Of a DNA stretch of 18,169 bases, positions 1-6,866 are shown piece by piece. The stretch spans positions 1 to 18,169 of the forward strand of contig DAOUTC010000007.1 in the NCBI GenBank assembly GCA_030626915.1. The letters are read 5' to 3'. Under the pieces are notes generated by a model. That model was not told the DNA's origin. It did no database searches and saw nothing but the letters and a program-made list of their open reading frames with translations. The position numbers were made by a program, and so were the translations under genes. Each line of letters starts with the position of its first letter. Positions within the stretch are counted from its first letter, which is position 1. The stretch is from Dehalococcoidia bacterium. Lineage in GTDB: Bacteria > Chloroflexota > Dehalococcoidia > GIF9 > AB-539-J10.

Positions 1-601
1 CAATGCCTACAGGGAGAATGTGGGCATCACTTTCCCCAGCAATCATGGCGTCTGCTTCGTCATATTGAATAAGCCTTAAAGCATCGCCAATAGCATGACT
101 GCCAGTGGCGCAAGCGGTAACCACACACTTGCTCGGTCCCTTAGCACCAAAAACGATGGAGATCTCCCCTACTGCCATGTTGGGTATAAAACCGGGGATA
201 AAGAAAGGGGAAACCTTGTCCGGTCCCTCCTCTTGGAGGGTGCGAAGGTTTTTTTCATAAGTAGTCATGCCGCCAATGCATGTGCCCACTACTATTCCCA
301 CTCTATCTGCATTGTTATCATCAATAGCCAAGCCAGCATCATCCAACGCCATGCGAGTAGCCACCAGAGCATAGTGAATAAAAGGGTCAGTCCTTCTTAT
401 TTTTTTCTTATCCAGAAAGTCCTCAGGGTGAAAATCCTTCACCTCGGCAGCAATTTGTACCTTAAAATCAGAAGAGTCAAACTTGGTGATTCTTGCCACC
501 CCTGATTTGCCCTGACACAATGCCTGCCAGGATTGCTCCACACCAATTGCCAAAGGAGTAACGGCACCAATGCCAGTAACGACTACTCTTCTTTTGTTCA
601 C
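1..601 (-). CDS. fabF: Beta-ketoacyl-ACP synthase II (FabF-type), partial at the window edge
   Basis: This enzyme condenses malonyl-ACP with a growing acyl-ACP in cytoplasmic fatty acid synthesis. Reading leftward from a GTG at 601, the protein begins NKRRVVVTGIGAVTPL, the standard N-terminus of the KAS I/II thiolase-fold family. It continues with GIVVGTCIGGM and the nucleophile segment VVTACATGSHAIGDAL, whose Cys is the acyl-accepting residue. About 200 residues are present. The active-site His residues lie beyond base 1. The GTG start is supported by an AAGGAG sequence inside the end of the preceding gene, though its spacing is rather long (about 16 bases). The start lies 7 bases past the stop of the acyl-CoA synthetase gene, so the two are probably co-transcribed. 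No acyl carrier protein gene is visible. It could serve a dedicated acyl pathway rather than bulk synthesis, but FabF is the simplest call. Confidence 0.9.
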   Translation of the reverse strand, partial: MNKRRVVVTGIGAVTPLAIGVEQSWQALCQGKSGVARITKFDSSDFKVQIAAEVKDFHPEDFLDKKKIRRTDPFIHYALVATRMALDDAGLAIDDNNADRVGIVVGTCIGGMTTYEKNLRTLQEEGPDKVSPFFIPGFIPNMAVGEISIVFGAKGPSKCVVTACATGSHAIGDALRLIQYDEADAMIAGESDAHILPVGI

Positions 602-608
602 TTGCGAG

Positions 609-2095
609 CTACCTACGCTCCTTGAGGCGTCTCCTGTCCATTTTACCCGAGCCAGTCTTAGGTATGCTGTCTATAAACTCGATTTTATGAGGCAGCTTGT
701 AATTAGCCAGGCTTTGACGGCAAAAAGTGCGTAATTCTTGCTTGGTAGCACTTTGCCCTTCCTTGAGCACTACAAAAGCTGTGGGTATTTGCCCTTTATG
801 CTCATCCAGAACGCCGACGTAGGCCGCTTCAGCCACACCAGGATGCTGTAAAAGCACATCTTCAACCTCAGTGGGGGGAATCTTAACTCCAGCGGAGGTT
901 ACTATGATGAACGATTTCTTCTCTATATATTCTATGTAGCCATCCTCATCCATTCGGACTAAATCACCAGTATGAAACCAGCCATCTGTAATAATCTGGG
1001 CTGTGAGGTCAGGCATTTTGTAATAGCCCATTGTTGTCCAGGGAGCTTTACAAACAGCCTCTCCAATTTCACCTTGGGCACTTCCTCACCGTTGTCGCCT
1101 AGTATCCTGAGCTCGCAAGCTGGCTTACCTGCTGTGCCCAGCTTACGGTTGTGAATAGTACCCATAGTAACAATAAGGAATTCGGTGAGCCCATATATTT
1201 CACAAAGGGTCAAATGAAACTTTTCCTCCAAAGTCTTCATTAGATGAGCGGAGGATTTCGCCCCAGCGGTGAGCGCCACACGTAATGAACTCAGGTTATA
1301 CTTCTTAAGGGTATCATCATCCAACATGGCTAAGGCATTAAACATAGCTGGGACACCGCAGAGCATAGTGGCCTTCTCCCGCTCTATAGTTTCTAAAAGA
1401 TTCCTGGGGGTGAAGCGAGGAGCAATTACTACAGTAGCCCCTTTCATAAAGGAAACGAGAAGAACAGCTGCCAGCCCCAGCAGATAAAAGAAGGGAATCA
1501 TAGCCACGAAAATGTCATTCCTCTCTAGACCCAGGCCCTGTACTACTACGGGGGGAGCTGACATAAGCCCAGTATGAGTGTGCACTACCCCTTTTTGCTT
1601 ACCTAACACACCGGAGGTGTATATGATAGCCGTCTCATCGTCATCCCTCATTTCAACAGTGGGTGATACAGCAGAGCTGCTAGCCACCATTCGTTTATAG
1701 AAATCTCCGTCAATTTCTATAATGTGTTTCAGCAAAGGCAGGGTGGGCAAAACTGAAGACAGCATCTGGGTGAAACTTTTTTCAGTCATCAAAAATTTAG
1801 AATCCGAATCACGAAGCAGCGCATCAAGTTCAGGTGCTTTAAGCATAGAGCTAAGTATCACAGTTATGCCACCACCTTTGACCACTCCAAAGTAACTAAT
1901 GACCCACTCCGGGGTACAGGACATTAGAATAGCTACATGGTCACCCTTCTTCATCCCCAAACTTATAAGAGCATTAGCCACTCTGTTAGAAGCTTTATCC
2001 AGTTCCCCATAGGTAATTCTATAAGAGCCGAGAACGATAGCTGTTTTCTGAGGCATCTCTGTGGCAGTTTTTTCCAGCATTTCTTTAATATTCAT
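609..2095 (-). pseudogene. AMP-forming acyl-CoA synthetase (ANL superfamily), interrupted by one frameshift
   Basis: Members activate a carboxylic acid with ATP to an acyl-adenylate, then form the CoA thioester. The first frame (ATG at 2095, GGAGG ribosome site 7 bases upstream) carries the large N-terminal domain, with IIYTSGVLGKQKGVVHTH as P-loop and CEIYGLTE as the adenylate-binding motif. At about 1072 the frame breaks. Restoring one G in AAG(G)GTGAAATTGG rejoins it to the C-terminal frame, which reads KAPWTTMGYYK, GWFHTGDLVRMDEDGYIEY and ends PKTGSGKMDRRRLKERR with the catalytic Lys. The joined protein is about 494 residues, normal for the family. The P-loop is unusual: TTG is replaced by VLG and the Pro before KG by Gln. 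The usual His of the PLFH motif is Tyr. Real decay or a single-base assembly error in a C run are both possible. It sits directly upstream of fabF. Confidence 0.85.
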
Positions 2096-2127
2096 ATTTG
2101 CCTCCAGAATTTGGCAAATTTACTCTC

Positions 2128-2133
2128 ATTATA
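2128..2133 (-). promoter_or_regulatory. Candidate -10 box for the acyl-CoA synthetase/fabF unit
   Basis: On the minus strand TATAAT lies about 32 bases upstream of the ATG at 2095. That leaves a short leader containing the GGAGG site. No good -35 hexamer sits 17 bases upstream; that position is inside the palindrome at 2142-2170. The TTGACA at the palindrome end is only 7 bases from the -10, too close to be its partner. Confidence 0.45.
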
Positions 2134-2141
2134 CTACCCCT

Positions 2142-2170
2142 GTCAATATATCATGCCACGATATATTGAC
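2142..2170. promoter_or_regulatory. Perfect 11-bp inverted repeat, candidate operator
   Basis: GTCAATATATC (2142-2152) and GATATATTGAC (2160-2170) are exact inverted arms around a 7-base centre. The site lies between the gyrA stop (2191) and the acyl-CoA synthetase start, and covers the -35 region of the predicted promoter. Its size and position suit a dimeric repressor of TetR or similar type. The stem is AT-rich and has no T-run after it on the minus strand, so a terminator for gyrA is less likely but not excluded. Confidence 0.5.
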
Positions 2171-2190
2171 GTTCTATAATTTTGATGCTT

Positions 2191-4665
2191 TTATATAGCC
2201 AAGCTATCTACAATGGTAATGGAAACTACACTATCGCCTTCAGTCAGGGCCATTAAATGTACGCCTCTGCCATTCCTGCGCTGAACTGAGATTTGTTCAA
2301 TGGGAATACACTCAACATTGCCTGCGGTTGATAACATTACCAAATATCCCTCCTCTTTATTCACAAGCCTGGCCGCTACAATCTTCCCTATTTTGTCACT
2401 AGCTTTATGAGCTCGAACCCCCTTCCCTCCTCTCCACTGGACAGGATAACTCTTAATTGAAGTTAACTTTCCAAACCCCTTTTGCGCCACTGTGAGTAGA
2501 TAAGTCTCTTGAGATTGTTTCGCTCCACTCGCAATGGCAGGAGGAGGGTTGGCAATGACATCCATACCAACAACGCAATCATCAGTCAGACGAATACCAT
2601 GAACGCCACCACTAGTTCGAGACGCAGTTCTTAAATTTTTAACCTTAAATCTAATAGCCCGGCCGTTTTGACTTATCAAGATAACATCGTCTGAATCGGT
2701 GGCTATCCCGGCTGACACCAATTCATCACCGTTCCTGAGCCCCACGGCAATAAGGCCGTTTCGCCTGATAGAAGAGAATTCATCTAAGGAGGTCTTCTTT
2801 ATCTCGCCAGCTTTAGTAGCGAGCAACAAAAAGGGGCTGATGGCTGATAGCTGATAGCTGATAGCTAAGACTGCAGTCACCTCGTCTTTTAGATCGATAG
2901 GTAATAAATTAACCATAGATGTGCCTTTAGCGGTCCGAGATGAATCTTCAGGAAGCTCATAGCACTTCAGACAATAAACCTTGCCTCGCTTAGTAAAAAA
3001 AAGTAAGTTATCATGTGTGTCAGCTGCCAAGATATGTTTTACTAAATCACCCTCATGGGTTACCATTCCTATAACACCCCTTCCCCCACGGTGCTGTAGT
3101 CGGTAAGTGCTGACAGGGAGCCTTTTGATAAAGCCCTGGCCGCTAAGCGTAACTATTACTTTCTGGTGGGGAACAAGATCTTCTTGGCGGAATTCTCCAA
3201 ATTCCTCTCCACTAATTAAAGTACGACGTTTATCACCATACTTGGATTTTAGCTGGTCAACATCTTGACTGACAAGGAACAATACTTTCTTAGGATTAGC
3301 TAATAAGTCCTCCAGGTAAGAAATATTCTTTACCACGTTAGCATACTCCTCAACTATTTTTTGCTGCTCCAGATGTGCCAATCTGCGAAGAGGCATATCA
3401 AGAATAGCTTGTGCCTGAACCTGCGACAAATTAAAAGCTGCCATCAAATTAGCACGAGCAGCTTCAACAGTTTCAGACTGCCGGATAATTCTAATCACCT
3501 GCTCCAGGTTATCCAGAGCAATCCTAAAACCTTCAAGGATGTGAGCTCTATTTCTTGCCTTCTCAAGCTCAAATTGAGAACGCTTGGTAATGACCTCGCA
3601 GCGAAAATCAATATAACAAGTCAGCACTTCTTTAAGATTAACCAGCTTTGGTTGTCCATTAACCAAAGCGACCATGTTAATAAAAAAGGCAGATTGCATT
3701 GGGGTATACTTATATAGGTTGTTAAGTACTTGCTGAGGCTGTGCTCCCTTCCTGAGTTCGATAACCAGGCGCATGCCTTCCCTATCGGATTCATCGCGCA
3801 CTTCGGCTATTCCGGTAATCTTCTTTCCCTTTATCAACTCGGCGATTCTCTCCACCAGGGCTGCTTTATTTACTTGGTAGGGAAGCTCAGTAACAATTAT
3901 TTGTCTTTTACCCCCCTTGGTACTTATTTCGCTGGTCTTAGCCCGAACTATAACTTTCCCTTGTCCCGTAGCATAAGCACTCTTTATTCCTTCTTTCCCC
4001 AAAATTACAGCTGCTGTAGGAAAATCAGGACCTTTAATAAACTCCAACAGCTCATCCGTGTTGGCTTGCGGGTTATCAATTAAATAAGTGATAGCATCAC
4101 ATACCTCCCCTAAGTTATGCGGGGGAATGTTGGTTGCCATACCTACGGCTATGCCTGAAGAGCCATTAACCAGTAAATTAGGCCACCTGGCTGGTAAGAC
4201 AGCAGGCTCTTTGAGGGAATCATCAAAATTAGGCATAAAAGCGACAGTATTTTTATCTATGTCGACCAGCATTTCCTCAGCGACTTCAGCAAGCCGAGCC
4301 TCTGTATATCTCATCGCTGCTGGTGGGTCGTTATCAATGCTGCCAAAATTACCTTGCCCATCAATTAAAACATATCTCAGTGAGAAATCTTGAGCCATGC
4401 GCACCATAGCTTCATATACCGAAGCATCCCCATGAGGATGATATTTACCCAGAACTTCACCCACAATTCGAGCGCTCTTTTTATGCGGACTGTTGTGATG
4501 TAACCCCAATCCATCCATAGCATATAAAATGCGCCTTTGCACTGGTTTTAAGCCATCGCGCACGTCAGGTAATGCTCGGGAGACAATAACGCTCATGGCA
4601 TAGTCCAGATAGGAACTTTTCATCTCCTCTTCGATATCAACAGGCCTTACTATCCCAATTTCCAT
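2191..4665 (-). CDS. gyrA: DNA gyrase subunit A
   Basis: GyrA cleaves and rejoins DNA in the A2B2 gyrase that introduces negative supercoils. The 824-residue product has the N-terminal winged-helix/tower domain with RALPDVRDGLKPVQRRILYAM at residues 30-50, the quinolone-region motif HPHGDASVYEAMVRMAQ (76-92) and the catalytic Tyr at 120 in AAMRYTE. The C-terminal pinwheel contains QHRGGRG, a close match to the GyrA box, which favours GyrA over ParC; a second similar motif, QWRGGKG, lies further on. Two stretches look inserted between blades: AISYQLSAIS (residues 601-610) from heptamer repeats, and about residues 707-720 from a dispersed-repeat-like sequence. The start at 4665 has GGGAGG ten bases upstream. 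It lies 30 bases after the TPR gene and is probably co-transcribed with it. gyrB is not in the window. Confidence 0.96.
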   Translation of the reverse strand: MEIGIVRPVDIEEEMKSSYLDYAMSVIVSRALPDVRDGLKPVQRRILYAMDGLGLHHNSPHKKSARIVGEVLGKYHPHGDASVYEAMVRMAQDFSLRYVLIDGQGNFGSIDNDPPAAMRYTEARLAEVAEEMLVDIDKNTVAFMPNFDDSLKEPAVLPARWPNLLVNGSSGIAVGMATNIPPHNLGEVCDAITYLIDNPQANTDELLEFIKGPDFPTAAVILGKEGIKSAYATGQGKVIVRAKTSEISTKGGKRQIIVTELPYQVNKAALVERIAELIKGKKITGIAEVRDESDREGMRLVIELRKGAQPQQVLNNLYKYTPMQSAFFINMVALVNGQPKLVNLKEVLTCYIDFRCEVITKRSQFELEKARNRAHILEGFRIALDNLEQVIRIIRQSETVEAARANLMAAFNLSQVQAQAILDMPLRRLAHLEQQKIVEEYANVVKNISYLEDLLANPKKVLFLVSQDVDQLKSKYGDKRRTLISGEEFGEFRQEDLVPHQKVIVTLSGQGFIKRLPVSTYRLQHRGGRGVIGMVTHEGDLVKHILAADTHDNLLFFTKRGKVYCLKCYELPEDSSRTAKGTSMVNLLPIDLKDEVTAVLAISYQLSAISPFLLLATKAGEIKKTSLDEFSSIRRNGLIAVGLRNGDELVSAGIATDSDDVILISQNGRAIRFKVKNLRTASRTSGGVHGIRLTDDCVVGMDVIANPPPAIASGAKQSQETYLLTVAQKGFGKLTSIKSYPVQWRGGKGVRAHKASDKIGKIVAARLVNKEEGYLVMLSTAGNVECIPIEQISVQRRNGRGVHLMALTEGDSVVSITIVDSLAI
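2511..2540 (-). repeat. Dispersed-repeat-like element inserted in frame in gyrA
   Basis: On the minus strand the sequence runs CATTGCGAG, then a short middle, then GCGAAACAATCTC. It closely resembles the CATTGCGAG...GAAGCAATCTC intergenic repeat that I know from many anaerobic bacterial genomes. Here it is open in the gyrA frame and encodes PAIASGAKQSQ (residues 709-719), between the GMDVI and TYLLTVAQKGFGK segments, where gyrases usually have a short loop. The family assignment is from memory. Confidence 0.6.
2836..2870. repeat. Heptamer tandem repeat inside gyrA
   Basis: On the plus strand GCTGATG is followed by three GCTGATA units and a degenerate GCTAAGA, all in exact 7-base register. 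Read on the gyrA strand it encodes LAISYQLSAISP (residues 600-611), with no stop despite the 7-base period. Neighbouring residues (DEVTAVL before, LLLATKAGEIKKTSLDEF after) are normal gyrase sequence, so the repeat appears to be an inserted or expanded loop. Confidence 0.8.
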
Positions 4666-4695
4666 TACTCTTCAATCCTCCCTTTATCAGTCTCC

Positions 4696-5499
4696 TCAAG
4701 TGTGGGAAAAACCTTCCAGTGAAGTTTTGCCCTCGGAATATCCAGTCTCCTCTTCAGTATACTCAACTTCCTTCACTGCTTCATCTTCTTCGCCAATGAC
4801 AGTATTACTAAAGAGAGATTCTTTAGCATGAAGAGGCAAGTGTTTAATAGCTTTAACAGGAAAAGAGGGACGCCCCGCTTGACCAGGATGTTGATATTCC
4901 TCCCTGATAATCACCCGCACTCCATCCTTTCCTACCCTAAGGATAGCCGCAGCGTATCTATTTCCACCCTTTATTAGTTTGATAAGTCGTAACCCATATT
5001 CCAGTTCGACTTCCCCTAAATATTCACCACGCTTATCTTCTACCAATAAGCGCTGTCCTTCTACTCTCAGGAGCGATTGGTCACCAATAGCCATCCTGGC
5101 TAACACCTCGCTTGGAGCCAAATTACAAAGGTTAACCACACCAGTTTTACCCGTTTCAGTAACAAAAAGTTCAGGAGCAACCTTATGAGGCTCGCTGTCT
5201 AAGGCAGTCTTAAGCTTGGCTAAGCTGGCTAGTCGAGCTAAATTCTTCGCCGCAATAACATTGTTAGGAGCAAGCTCCAAGGCTTTGCTGTATACTTTCT
5301 TAGCTTGACCTAACTTCCCTAACTCTGTCAAAGCTCTGCCAAGACGATTGTAAGCCCCAATATCAGTAGGAAACTTCTCAATTATACTCTTATTCACCGC
5401 CACGGCCTCTTCCCACCTACCTTGAATGGCCAAGGCTATGGCTTCCTTCCCTAATTGCTGTCCTAGTTTAGTTCGCTCCTCCATTTGCTGATAAGCCAT
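4696..5499 (-). CDS. TPR-repeat protein of unknown function upstream of gyrA
   Basis: The protein begins with about 90 residues of helical repeats. Two tetratricopeptide units can be read: GKEAIALAIQGRWEEAVAVN..., then AYNRLGRALTELGKLGQAKKVYSKALELAPNN. TPRs bind proteins, so this part is probably an interaction module. The C-terminal part (about residue 115 on) contains VVNLCNLAPSEVLARMAIGD, EDKRGEYLGEVELEYGLRLIKLIKGGNRYAAAILRV and VRVIIREEYQHP. It looks like a small beta-rich domain that I cannot name with confidence. The last 30 residues are acidic and low in complexity. No signal peptide or membrane segment is visible. I chose ATG 5499; an in-frame TTG at 5508 is also possible, and neither has a clear ribosome site. 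The gene is 30 bases ahead of gyrA. Confidence 0.75.
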   Translation of the reverse strand: MAYQQMEERTKLGQQLGKEAIALAIQGRWEEAVAVNKSIIEKFPTDIGAYNRLGRALTELGKLGQAKKVYSKALELAPNNVIAAKNLARLASLAKLKTALDSEPHKVAPELFVTETGKTGVVNLCNLAPSEVLARMAIGDQSLLRVEGQRLLVEDKRGEYLGEVELEYGLRLIKLIKGGNRYAAAILRVGKDGVRVIIREEYQHPGQAGRPSFPVKAIKHLPLHAKESLFSNTVIGEEDEAVKEVEYTEEETGYSEGKTSLEGFSHT

Positions 5500-5514
5500 C
5501 GTATTCAACTAATA

Positions 5515-5636
5515 TCAAAAATCAAAGATAAAAAATCAAATTGCTATTTGCTCTGTATTTTTGCACTTTGCATTTTAATCTTTTATTTACTTCTGCCCTG
5601 TCATTTTACATTTTTATTTTTGCTTTTACATTTCAT
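5515..5636. repeat. AT-rich imperfect short-period repeat spacer
   Basis: The gap between aspartate kinase and the TPR gene consists of short A/T-rich words repeated with small changes. One end carries ATCAAAAATCAAAGATAAAA-like words, followed by TTTTGCAC/TTTGCAT/TTTAATC units, then CATTTTACATTTTTATTTTTGC. I see no promoter, terminator hairpin or open frame in it. Similar TGCAAAATGCAAAGTGC-type spacers are dispersed in many anaerobe genomes (from memory). It separates two minus-strand operons. Confidence 0.6.
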
Positions 5637-5639
5637 ATG

Positions 5640-6857
5640 CTAAGCGATTTCGAGCTCAAAGGCTTTATGTAACGCTCGAACAGCATCCTTAACCCTATCC
5701 TCAGAAATAATGCAAGTTATCCTTATCTCCGAAGTGGTGATTAATTGGATATTAATGCCCTGCTCACTGAGGGCATGGAACATCCTGGCAGCATAGCCTG
5801 GCGTATTTTGCATGCCAGCACCTATGATGCTAACCTTGGCTAATGTACAATCAGTAACGCATTGCTTGCCCCCCACAGATTTAGCCACGGGCTCCACGAT
5901 AGACATCACTTTATTCAAATCGCTTCGTGCCACCGTGAAGGTGAGGTCAGTAATATTCTCGATGCTGGCATTCTGGACAATGGTATCTACACTTATATTC
6001 GCCTTGGCCAAGGGCTCAAAGATTGCCGCAGCAATGCCAGGATGGTCGGGAACACCAACAACGGTGATCTTGGCTACGTCGGTATCATGCGCAATGCCTC
6101 TAACCTTATTTTTCACTTCCATAGAAGCCTCCTTACAAATGATAGTTCCTGGTCTATCGCTAAAACTAGAAGCCACTAATATAGGCATATTATATAATTG
6201 GCCTAATTCCACCGCTCTAGGATGTATTACCTTCGCTCCATAGCTAGCCATCTCCAGCATTTCTTCATAGCCAATCTTATCTAATTTACTTGCTTCGGGC
6301 ACAAGCCGAGGGTCAGCAGTGTAAACTCCCTCAACATCAGTATAAATCTGGCACACATCGGCGTTCAAGCTAGCAGCTAGAGCAACTGCTGTGGTATCAG
6401 AGCCACCTCGACCTAAAGTGGTAATATCCATATTGGAAGTAACACCTTGAAATCCAGCTACAATGACAATATTATCCTCAGCCAACTCATTAACGGTGCG
6501 TTTAGGGTCGACGCGAAGAATTCGCGCCCGGCTGTAGGTAGAGTCGGTCTGGATACCTGCTTGAGCACCAGTAAGACTGACCGCCTTACAGCCCAAACTT
6601 CCCAAAGCCATGGCCAAAAGAGTGCTAGAAATTACCTCACCGGTAAAAAGTAGAACATCAAGCTCTCGCTCCTGCGGCTGTTGGCTAACCTGATGAGCCA
6701 TCCGGATTAATTCGTCAGTGGTATCCCCCATTGCTGAAACTACAACCACTACTTGATTCCCCTCCTCCTTAGTTTTGGCTATGCGACAGGCTACATTTTT
6801 AATCTTCTCAGCATCAGCAACTGAGCTGCCACCATACTTTTGAACTATTAATGCCAT
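5640..6857 (-). CDS. lysC: Aspartate kinase (single-chain, two ACT domains)
   Basis: It phosphorylates L-aspartate to 4-phospho-aspartate, the first step towards lysine, threonine, methionine and diaminopimelate. The 405-residue length is typical. The kinase domain opens with VQKYGGSSVADAEKI (residues 5-19), followed by GRGGSDTTAVALAA and YTDVEGVYTADPRLVPEA, the substrate and nucleotide motifs. Two ACT domains follow, beginning near KITVVGVPDHPGIAAAIFEPLA and VSIIGAGMQNTPGYAARMFHAL, which in this family bind the feedback inhibitors lysine or threonine. The ATG at 6857 has AAAGGAG four bases upstream. The gene starts 9 bases after the stop of the phosphomutase-like gene, so one transcript is likely. 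Which amino acid inhibits it cannot be read from sequence by eye. Confidence 0.95.
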   Translation of the reverse strand: MALIVQKYGGSSVADAEKIKNVACRIAKTKEEGNQVVVVVSAMGDTTDELIRMAHQVSQQPQERELDVLLFTGEVISSTLLAMALGSLGCKAVSLTGAQAGIQTDSTYSRARILRVDPKRTVNELAEDNIVIVAGFQGVTSNMDITTLGRGGSDTTAVALAASLNADVCQIYTDVEGVYTADPRLVPEASKLDKIGYEEMLEMASYGAKVIHPRAVELGQLYNMPILVASSFSDRPGTIICKEASMEVKNKVRGIAHDTDVAKITVVGVPDHPGIAAAIFEPLAKANISVDTIVQNASIENITDLTFTVARSDLNKVMSIVEPVAKSVGGKQCVTDCTLAKVSIIGAGMQNTPGYAARMFHALSEQGINIQLITTSEIRITCIISEDRVKDAVRALHKAFELEIA

Positions 6858-6866
6858 ACTTCTCCT

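Noticed and set aside
2836..2870. A CRISPR-like or direct-repeat array
   Set aside because: The repeats are contiguous 7-mers without spacers. No CRISPR array or cas gene is visible anywhere in the window.
2191..4665. Calling the gene parC instead of gyrA
   Set aside because: The C-terminal domain contains QHRGGRG, a good GyrA-box match, and the length suits GyrA. A topoisomerase IV subunit would normally lack it.
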